A program made the position numbers and the translations under genes. From the NCBI GenBank assembly GCA_034189125.1, contig JAXHVB010000035.1, positions 1-11,476 on the forward strand: a stretch of 11,476 bases of DNA. The letters are read 5' to 3'. Below, in pieces: positions 7,467 to 11,476 of this stretch. Origin of the DNA: UBA5862 sp002408105 (GTDB lineage: Bacteria; Pseudomonadota; Gammaproteobacteria; Pseudomonadales; UBA5862). Each line of letters starts with the position of its first letter. The first letter of the stretch is position 1. The notes under the pieces are model-generated. The model saw only the letters and a program-made list of their open reading frames with translations. It made no database searches and was not told where the DNA came from.

Positions 7467-7780
7467 TCGATCCAAACGGTGTTGCCTCGGACCTCAAAGG
7501 GGATCGCTTCCAGGTGATCGCCGAGACAGGGCCCGAACACGCATTCGCCCTGATCCAGGGTGAACAGTGCGCCGTGAGTCGAGCAGAGGATGTGCGCGCC
7601 GTCGAGGTCGAGAAATTCATTCTCTTGGTATTCGAGGCGCAGGCCCAGGTGTGGGCAGTTGTTCCGGTAGAGAAACAGCTGACCATCGGACTTGACTGCA
7701 ACAATGGCAAGGTCCACGAGGTCCAGCCCCCGAGCGCCATCTTCGGGGATTTCATCCAGGCTACAGAGTGGGCGCGGCAT
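7463..7780 (-). CDS. Rieske [2Fe-2S] ferredoxin-like protein
   Basis: A 105-residue single-domain Rieske protein. The cluster ligands are C42 and H44 in NNCPHLG, and C66 and H69 in CSTHGALF; the 21 residues between H44 and C66 are longer than in the bulk of dioxygenase ferredoxins but are typical of a small gammaproteobacterial Rieske group with FLDLDG before the second box. C80 and C85 follow in GECVFGPC. No signal peptide or membrane helix is visible, so it is cytosolic, presumably an electron carrier or a small redox subunit; the partner oxygenase or reductase is not in the window. Start ATG 7780 has only a weak GGA upstream. It follows the hydratase pair by 69 nt on the same strand and may be on their transcript, but a common pathway is not shown. 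Confidence 0.9.
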   Translation of the reverse strand: MPRPLCSLDEIPEDGARGLDLVDLAIVAVKSDGQLFLYRNNCPHLGLRLEYQENEFLDLDGAHILCSTHGALFTLDQGECVFGPCLGDHLEAIPFEVRGNTVWIE

Positions 7781-7849
7781 GGGTGTTCCAAGTCAATCAC
7801 GGCTGCGCAGTATACCTGCGCCATGCCGCGCCCAGCCCCTTGGCGCAGG

Positions 7850-8314
7850 TCAGGGCACTGTGGTGAGTGGAAGCAGCAACCACAGGGTCGCGGGACAGCA
7901 CACCACCCCAGCGCCATTCTTGACCTCGACTTGCACTTCCACCTGCCCTTCGCCGTCCGCAATGTCTGTGCTCAGCACGCACCCATCCAGCACGGCAGTG
8001 TCACCCGCAACGATGGGAACTTTCATGTGCATTCGGCGGCGTTGCAGGAACGCAGCAGGACCGCTCCACTCGAGCACGTACCGGTCCAGCAGTCCGTGGT
8101 AGAACATCGTGTTCAGGTAGATGTTCTCCACCCCCTGAGCTTGGGCGTAGCTGGGCTCATGGTGACCTGGAAAGTAGTCTCGAGTTGCCGCGGCCATTTG
8201 AATGACGCGGCGGTAGGGCAAGGGCATGCGCAGGGTGGGTAAATCCGCACCGGGTGAGATGTCTTCGAACCGGCGGGAGCGGTACCGCTCTGCCGGAAGT
8301 GATCGGCTACGCAT
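7850..8314 (-). CDS. MaoC-like hot-dog hydratase subunit (catalytic half of a split enoyl-CoA hydratase)
   Basis: A 154-residue hot-dog protein of the MaoC/R-hydratase class. TRDYFPGHHEP (44-54) contains the D46-x4-H51 pair that corresponds to the catalytic Asp/His of hydratase 2. The following stretch with NIYLNTMFYHGLLDRYV and the EWSGP motif resembles ChsH1-type subunits of actinobacterial steroid side-chain hydratases, which work as heterodimers with a second MaoC-like chain. Probable role: hydration of an enoyl-CoA in acyl-CoA degradation; the substrate is unknown. ATG 8314 sits 8 nt inside the end of the preceding hydratase gene, strong evidence for coupled synthesis of two subunits. 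The frame opens further upstream to 8401, but that stretch is the shadow of the upstream gene. It ends 69 nt before the Rieske gene. Confidence 0.85.
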   Translation of the reverse strand: MRSRSLPAERYRSRRFEDISPGADLPTLRMPLPYRRVIQMAAATRDYFPGHHEPSYAQAQGVENIYLNTMFYHGLLDRYVLEWSGPAAFLQRRRMHMKVPIVAGDTAVLDGCVLSTDIADGEGQVEVQVEVKNGAGVVCCPATLWLLLPLTTVP

Positions 8315-8870
8315 CGGCGGGCCCCTCCTCCGCGGTTTCGGGTGCAGGTTGGGATGGGGTGTAGCGAAACACCTCGTTGGTGTGGATGGCGACCAGTTCA
8401 CCGCGCTGGTTGTGGTAGGCCGTGCGGGTGGTCAGAAAACAACCTGTGCCCAGACGGGTGTGCTTTTCATCGCTGACTGCCACCAGTTGCTCTTGGGTGG
8501 ACAGCCGGTCACCGACGAGCATTGGGCGGATGAATTCGGTGTCGGTGGACACATTGATGATGGTGGTGCCCGGCAGTGGAATGTTGAGTGCGCCGCCATC
8601 GCTGTTGGTGGCGGCCACCGGTGTCCAGTCGAAAGGCATGCCCCACACCATCAACATACCCGGTGGCGATTGGATGGCACCGGATTGTTGGCGTGCCCAG
8701 TCCGGGTCCCAGTAGCCCGGGTGGCCGTCTTCCACCACGCTGGCGTAGAACTGCACCATTGGCCAGTTGATGTCGATGGGGTGGTACCTGACGGCCCCGC
8801 GTGTTCCGACCAGGGCCTGACCCTGGCGCACCGTGCCTTGCGGCATGTCCAAGCCGATGCGACCACCCAT
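8307..8870 (-). CDS. FAS1-like/MaoC N-terminal-type dehydratase subunit
   Basis: A 187-residue hot-dog protein resembling the FAS1-like dehydratase (MaoC N-terminal) domain. Recognisable are the segment from the middle helix to the substrate loop, DINWPMVQFYASVVEDGHPG (33-52) then YWDPDWA and SPPGML, and the closing strands RPMLVGDRLSTQEQ and NQRGELVAIHTNEVFRY. It lacks the C-terminal DUF35 extension found on ChsH2, so it is a minimal partner chain. It likely pairs with the protein encoded by the overlapping downstream gene to form a two-chain double-hot-dog hydratase. The start ATG 8870 is supported by GGAGGG 8 nt upstream (8878-8884). The leader carries an A-rich ARN run (minus strand, 8893-8921). 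The stop codon falls within the next gene. Pathway: acyl-CoA catabolism by inference; no substrate can be named. Confidence 0.85.
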   Translation of the reverse strand: MGGRIGLDMPQGTVRQGQALVGTRGAVRYHPIDINWPMVQFYASVVEDGHPGYWDPDWARQQSGAIQSPPGMLMVWGMPFDWTPVAATNSDGGALNIPLPGTTIINVSTDTEFIRPMLVGDRLSTQEQLVAVSDEKHTRLGTGCFLTTRTAYHNQRGELVAIHTNEVFRYTPSQPAPETAEEGPADA

Positions 8871-8892
8871 GTGCGAATCCCTCCACGTTGAA

Positions 8893-8922
8893 TTTTTGTT
8901 TTTGTTTTTGTTTTTGTTCTTG
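8893..8922 (-). repeat. (CAAAAA)n hexanucleotide tract in the hydratase mRNA leader; candidate Hfq/Crc target
   Basis: On the minus strand there is one CAAGAA unit followed by four perfect CAAAAA units, ending 8 nt before the GGAGGG ribosome site of the hydratase gene. Read from 8921 it is nine consecutive ARN triplets (AAG AAC AAA AAC ...), the pattern bound by the Hfq distal face, and it contains repeated AANAANAA elements as in Pseudomonas Crc/Hfq targets. It is also a simple-sequence repeat that could change copy number by slippage. The sequence is certain; the regulatory role is inference. Confidence 0.6.
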
Positions 8923-8932
8923 CCCGCACTGC

Positions 8933-8938
8933 TTATTA
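8933..8938 (-). promoter_or_regulatory. Candidate -10 element for the hydratase operon
   Basis: TAATAA on the minus strand (5/6 to TATAAT) lies about 60 nt upstream of the hydratase ATG. It would start the transcript near 8926, placing the A-rich tract at the very 5' end of the message. No sigma-70 -35 box is found at 16-18 nt; an inverted repeat occupies that place, suggesting a regulator-dependent promoter. Confidence 0.35.
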
Positions 8939-8964
8939 GGGGCTGCGACCCTTTGGTGGCCCCT
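8938..8964. promoter_or_regulatory. Inverted repeat AGGGGC-N15-GCCCCT, possible operator
   Basis: Perfect 6-bp arms (8938-8943 and 8959-8964) flank 15 nt and directly abut the TAATAA element of the leftward hydratase promoter, covering its -35 region. The location suits a dimeric regulator. It lies in the 197-nt divergent space between the hydratase genes and the rightward small ORF, so it could serve both. Six GC-rich pairs can also occur by chance. Confidence 0.35.
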
Positions 8965-9067
8965 GAAAGCGGGTCTGGCTGACCGGGATCAATCCGCGGT
9001 TTCCCGCGCAGCGGTAAGGTCGCACTTTTTCATCGCACATTCAAAATCCAGAATAGGAGGGGACGCA

Positions 9068-9166
9068 ATGAACGATGCCATCGTGGTGCGGCGGCTGGTG
9101 ATCACCCTTGGAGTACTCGTTGGTGTCATGGTGACCCTCATCGTGGTGGCGGCCGCTCTGGGATAA
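9068..9166 (+). CDS. Putative 32-residue single-helix membrane protein
   Basis: ATG 9068 to TAA 9164-9166 encodes 32 residues: a short N-terminus with two arginines (VVRRL) followed by one hydrophobic helix, residues 11-31, rich in V, L, G and A and ending AAALG. By the positive-inside rule the N-terminus would be cytoplasmic. The support for translation is the near-perfect ribosome site AGGAGGGG 5 nt before the ATG, one of the strongest in the window. It sits between the divergent hydratase genes and the acyl-CoA dehydrogenase gene, 142 nt upstream of the latter on the same strand. I recognise no family. It could be a small subunit or regulator of a membrane complex, or a leader peptide. Real translation is likely from the ribosome site but not proved. 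Confidence 0.6.
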   Translation: MNDAIVVRRLVITLGVLVGVMVTLIVVAAALG

Positions 9167-9209
9167 CGGCTTGGCGGCGATTGGCGCGGCCTTCCCATGC
9201 CCAGGGCGG

Positions 9210-9233
9210 GGCCCACGTGGTACGGTGTGGGCC
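9210..9233 (+). other. GC-rich hairpin after the small membrane ORF
   Basis: GGCCCAC (9210-9216) and GTGGGCC (9227-9233) form a perfect 7-bp stem with a 10-nt loop, 43 nt after the small ORF stop. A second stem, CCCGC/GCGGG (9238-9253), follows at once. There is no T tract. It may separate the small ORF from the acyl-CoA dehydrogenase transcript, or regulate read-through. Confidence 0.35.
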
Positions 9234-9242
9234 GGTTCCCGC

Positions 9243-9272
9243 TTGGGTGCGGGCCCGGTTGGTCACTATTTT
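9243..9272 (+). promoter_or_regulatory. Candidate acyl-CoA dehydrogenase promoter
   Basis: TTGGGT (9243-9248) and TATTTT (9267-9272) are separated by 18 nt in the only AT-rich patch of this intergenic space, giving a transcript start near 9280 and a leader of about 30 nt. The match to sigma-70 is moderate, and the -10 lies inside an inverted repeat. Confidence 0.3.
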
Positions 9273-9291
9273 AAATAACACTAAACCGACC
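9257..9291. promoter_or_regulatory. Inverted repeat around the acyl-CoA dehydrogenase -10 region, possible operator
   Basis: GGTTGGT (9257-9263) faces ACCGACC (9285-9291): 6 of 7 positions are complementary, around an AT-rich centre that contains the near-palindrome TATTTTAAATA (9267-9277). The arms bracket the putative -10 element, a typical position for a repressor such as a TetR-family acyl-CoA regulator. The binding protein is not in the window, so the assignment is inference. Confidence 0.4.
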
Positions 9292-9308
9292 ACAGAGGAT
9301 GCACTGAG

Positions 9309-10475
9309 ATGGACTTTACGCTGTCTGACGAACACCAGTTGATCATCGACGCTGCGGACAAAATCGCTCAACGATTCGACCGGAAGTACTGGCTCGACTG
9401 TGCAAAGGAGAAGCGGTTCCCTCAGGAAATGTGGGACGAACTGGGTGACATGGGTTACCTGGGCATCACTTGCCCTGAGGCGTACGGTGGTGCCGGCATG
9501 GGCATGTTTGAGTTGGCCCTGCTGCAGGAGCGCCTCGCCGAGCATGGTGTGGCCTTGCTGTATTTTGTCGTCAACCAAGGCATTGCCATGCCGTGCATTT
9601 CCAAACATGGCACCGAAGAGCAGAAGCAGCGCTGGCTGCCGGCCATGGCCCGGGGTGAGACAAAATGCTGTTTCGCCATCACCGAGCCCAATGCCGGGAC
9701 CAACACTTTCAAAATCCAGACCATTGGAAAACCCGAGGGCGACGACTTTGTCCTCAACGGGTCCAAGCTGTTCATCAGTGGCATCAACCAGGCCGATCAT
9801 GTGCTGGTCGTGGCACGCACCCAGGCGTATTCGGAGGTGGGGGAAGGCCGCAAGTACGAGGGCATCACCCTGTTCGTGGTGGATACCGACTCACCGGGCC
9901 TCACGTTTGAGCCCATGGACACCATGCTGCAGAACACGGAGGGACAGTTCTTTGTCTACTTCAATAACGTGCGGGTGCCGAAGGCCAACGTGATCGGTGA
10001 GGTGAACAAGGGGCTGTATTCCATGTTCGACGCGCTCAATCCGGAGCGCATCGTGGTGGCTGCAGGCGCGGTCGGTGCTGGCAGGTGGGCGCTGAAGAAA
10101 GGCGTCGAATACGCCAACCAGCGGGTGATCTTTGACCGTCCGATCGGTGCATACCAGGGCCTTCAGCACCCCATGGCGGACGCTGCAGCGCTGCTGGAAT
10201 CCGCTTGGCTGATGACCCAGAAGGCTGCCTGGCAACACGATCGGGGCGAAAATGCGGGCAAGGCAGCCAACATTGCCAAGTACATGGCGACCGAGGCGAG
10301 TTACCGCGCAGCCGACTCAGCCCTGCAGGTTCATGGCGGGTATGGGTTCACCGAGAGCATGGATATGCTGCACAGTTTCGTCGGCGCGCGTCTGGGTAAG
10401 GTTGCACCCATCAACCGTGAGATGACGCTCAATTTCATCGGCGAGCACATTCTCGGAATGCCCAAGTCCTATTGA
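9309..10475 (+). CDS. Acyl-CoA dehydrogenase family flavoprotein
   Basis: An FAD enzyme oxidising an acyl-CoA to its 2,3-enoyl-CoA, passing electrons to electron-transfer flavoprotein. The 388 residues match the family. Visible are the N-terminal helical domain, FAITEPNAGTNT (122-133, flavin/substrate contact), LNGSKLFISGINQADHVLVV (149-168), NPERIVVAAGAVGAGRWAL (244-262) with R247, IFDRPIGAYQGLQHPMAD (274-291) and QVHGGYGFTES (340-350). In the usual catalytic-base region, where many members have YEGTxEIQ, this protein has PINREMTLNF, so the glutamate (E371) appears one place later than in medium-chain enzymes. Start ATG 9309 has GAGG about 10 nt upstream. The neighbours are the divergent hydratase pair and an operator-like repeat, suggesting one acyl-CoA degradation function. 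Substrate chain length or branching cannot be read. Confidence 0.93.
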   Translation: MDFTLSDEHQLIIDAADKIAQRFDRKYWLDCAKEKRFPQEMWDELGDMGYLGITCPEAYGGAGMGMFELALLQERLAEHGVALLYFVVNQGIAMPCISKHGTEEQKQRWLPAMARGETKCCFAITEPNAGTNTFKIQTIGKPEGDDFVLNGSKLFISGINQADHVLVVARTQAYSEVGEGRKYEGITLFVVDTDSPGLTFEPMDTMLQNTEGQFFVYFNNVRVPKANVIGEVNKGLYSMFDALNPERIVVAAGAVGAGRWALKKGVEYANQRVIFDRPIGAYQGLQHPMADAAALLESAWLMTQKAAWQHDRGENAGKAANIAKYMATEASYRAADSALQVHGGYGFTESMDMLHSFVGARLGKVAPINREMTLNFIGEHILGMPKSY

Positions 10476-10486
10476 CGCCCTCGATT

Positions 10487-10516
10487 GCGGGGCACAGTGT
10501 TCTAGCGGTGCCCCGC
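10487..10516 (+). terminator. Strong hairpin downstream of the acyl-CoA dehydrogenase gene
   Basis: GCGGGGCAC (10487-10495) pairs perfectly with GTGCCCCGC (10508-10516), a 9-bp stem with a 12-nt loop, 11 nt after the stop codon. The position is that of a transcript end, but the bases following it are GC-rich with no T tract, so it may stabilise a 3' end or assist factor-dependent termination. Confidence 0.5.
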
Positions 10517-10571
10517 GGTCCGCGAATTCGTACGGTCGTGTGGCCCAAGCGCGTCGCATCCTGACGCGAGG

Positions 10572-10601
10572 TTCCCGGTGGCGAGGGCGCTACACTACAA
10601 T
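10572..10601 (+). promoter_or_regulatory. Candidate yhcB promoter
   Basis: TTCCCG (10572-10577) and TACAAT (10596-10601, 5/6 match to TATAAT) are separated by 18 nt and lie about 65 nt upstream of the yhcB start, after the preceding hairpin. The -35 match is weak; the -10 is good. Confidence 0.4.
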
Positions 10602-10667
10602 ACGCGCAGGCGTTCGAGCTGAGTGCCGCCATCAACCGTTCCGCCACCCTGCCATGCGGAGTTGTTC

Positions 10668-11084
10668 GTGATTGATCTGTATTTGTGGCAAGTTGCCTTG
10701 CTCGTATTGATAGGAATGGCCATCGGCGGCGGAGCCGCCTGGGTCATCACCGCGGCACGCAAACGCGGTTCGGGAGAAGAGGTCCACCAACTGCGCGAAC
10801 AGCTGGCGGGGTACAAGCGCGACGTCGAGGCCCACTTCGTCGAGTCGGCCCAGCAGGTGGCGGCGCTGCGCACGGCCTTGGAACTGACCGCGAGCCAACT
10901 GGCGTCAGGCGCTGAGTCGCTTTGCGGGCCGGGCACCGCAGAGCGGCTGCGGCTGCAGCAAGCACCCGCCACAGCCGACACCCGCGCGCAATCCCTTGAG
11001 CCGCCGCGTGACTACGCCCCCAAGACCGACCCACAAGCCAAAGGCATGCTGGCCGAAGACTTCGGGCTCGACAACGGGCGCTGA
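10668..11084 (+). CDS. yhcB: YhcB/DUF1043 family membrane-anchored cell-envelope protein
   Basis: A 138-residue inner-membrane protein with one N-terminal helix (residues 5-27, WQVALLVLIGMAIGGGAAWV inside it) and a cytoplasmic coiled coil. LAGYKRDVEAHFVESAQQV (47-65) is the DUF1043 core, corresponding to the E. coli block around VSHFARSAELL, and the tail has the family PPRDY motif before a low-complexity end. In E. coli YhcB (also called ZapG) helps coordinate division, elongation and envelope synthesis. The start is GTG 10668, preceded by CGGAG at 6 nt and reading straight into the helix; the frame opens to GTG 10623, but those residues are proline-rich and come before the ribosome site. It stands alone on the plus strand and is convergent with the NIF3 family gene. 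No large family domain appears missing. Confidence 0.88.
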   Translation: MIDLYLWQVALLVLIGMAIGGGAAWVITAARKRGSGEEVHQLREQLAGYKRDVEAHFVESAQQVAALRTALELTASQLASGAESLCGPGTAERLRLQQAPATADTRAQSLEPPRDYAPKTDPQAKGMLAEDFGLDNGR

Positions 11085-11085
11085 A

Positions 11086-11112
11086 CTGAGGTCCGCCGCC
11101 ACGCGGACTCAG
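11086..11112. terminator. Hairpin between the convergent yhcB and NIF3 family genes
   Basis: CTGAG-G-TCCGC (11086-11096) pairs with GCGGA-CTCAG (11103-11112), 10 bp with one bulged G and a 6-nt loop. It fills the 24-nt gap and includes the stop codon of the NIF3 family gene. It could end both transcripts; no T tract follows on either strand. Confidence 0.45.
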
Positions 11113-11476
11113 ATCGGGTTGGGGATGTCGATGAACCGGTGCTTGAGGTCGAACTCGGCCGCGAGGTGGTCGCCAAGCGCCCGCACCCCGTAGCGTTCGG
11201 TAGCGTGGTGCCCGCAGGCGAAGAACTCCACCTCCAACTCCCGCGCACTGTGCGTTGTCTGCTCTGACGCCTCTCCCGTGATGAAGGCGTCAACACCCTC
11301 TGCTGCGGCGGTTTCGATCAACCCCTGCCCTGCGCCTGTGCACCAGGCGATGCGCTCGATTGTTCCGCGCCCGGCGCCGATGTGAATTGGCATCCGCTGA
11401 AGCCGGTCGCGCAGTGACTGGGCCAGGGCGTCCGGGGTCACCGGACGGGGCAGCCGACCTTGGTGCAACAGCCCGT
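11109..11476 (-). CDS. ybgI: NIF3/YbgI family metal-binding protein (N-terminus beyond right edge)
   Basis: The C-terminal 121 or so residues of a NIF3-like (DUF34, often labelled GTP cyclohydrolase 1 type 2) protein. The fragment matches the end of E. coli YbgI: RIAWCTGAGQGLIETAA, the GVDAFITGEASEQTTHSARE block, then GHHATERYG, whose second histidine and glutamate are ligands of the dinuclear metal centre in this family, and the closing FIDIPNPI. The first part, including the other metal ligands, lies outside the window, and no start codon is inside it: the codon at 11468 is an internal TTG in a frame still open at the edge. The cellular role of the family is unresolved (metal handling or damage-related hydrolase activities are proposed). 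Convergent with yhcB. In Pseudomonas a homologue lies beside the DegS-type protease gene algW, which may lie beyond the edge. Confidence 0.92.
   Translation of the reverse strand, partial: GLLHQGRLPRPVTPDALAQSLRDRLQRMPIHIGAGRGTIERIAWCTGAGQGLIETAAAEGVDAFITGEASEQTTHSARELEVEFFACGHHATERYGVRALGDHLAAEFDLKHRFIDIPNPI

Noticed and set aside
8893..8922. Short tandem units considered as a CRISPR or CrcZ-type small RNA
   Set aside because: There are no spacers and units are only 6 nt; a strong ribosome site and ORF follow directly, so this is a leader. A CrcZ-like RNA would be expected beyond the left edge after cbrB.
9138..9800. 220-codon minus-strand ORF opposite the acyl-CoA dehydrogenase
   Set aside because: It overlaps the well-supported dehydrogenase frame and the small membrane ORF and has no recognisable features.
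10476..10667. Looked for a tRNA or small RNA between the acyl-CoA dehydrogenase and yhcB
   Set aside because: Only one hairpin and a promoter-like pair were found; no cloverleaf, T-arm motif or terminator with T tract.

Overview
The window is a GC-rich chromosomal segment from a gammaproteobacterium, probably of the Pseudomonadales/Cellvibrionales type. The DksA is nearly gammaproteobacterial consensus. The order sfsA / aminotransferase / dksA / gluQ / small membrane ORF / cbrA / cbrB is the conserved Pseudomonas layout; E. coli keeps sfsA-dksA-gluQ but lacks cbrAB. No insertion sequence, phage gene, tRNA, rRNA or CRISPR array is visible, and no gene-free stretch exceeds 300 bases.

Left part (1-5310, minus strand): a compact array reads dksA, gluQ, a 58-residue two-helix membrane protein (cbrX-like), cbrA (SLC5 transporter domain fused to a histidine kinase) and cbrB (sigma-54 activator, cut by the left edge). 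It combines the stringent-response RNA polymerase cofactor, a tRNA-Asp modifying enzyme and a carbon/nitrogen-use two-component system. Short spacers suggest cotranscription and translational coupling. On the plus strand, divergent from dksA, a class I/II aminotransferase and sfsA overlap by an ATGA junction.

Middle (7463-9166): a minus-strand run encodes a split hot-dog hydratase (two MaoC-like subunits overlapping by 8 nt) followed by a small Rieske ferredoxin-like protein, convergent with sfsA. The leader of the first hydratase gene holds a (CAAAAA)n tract. Read as RNA it is an uninterrupted run of ARN triplets just upstream of a strong ribosome binding site, which is the form expected of an Hfq/Crc target. 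CbrAB is, in Pseudomonas, the system that relieves Hfq/Crc repression, so this is the most interesting link in the window.

Right part (9068-11476): an apparently undescribed 32-residue single-helix protein with a very strong ribosome binding site, an acyl-CoA dehydrogenase with an operator-like inverted repeat at its promoter, yhcB (DUF1043), and the C-terminal part of a NIF3/YbgI family protein (minus strand, cut by the right edge). The hydratase pair and the acyl-CoA dehydrogenase probably serve acyl-CoA catabolism; their substrate cannot be read from the sequence.
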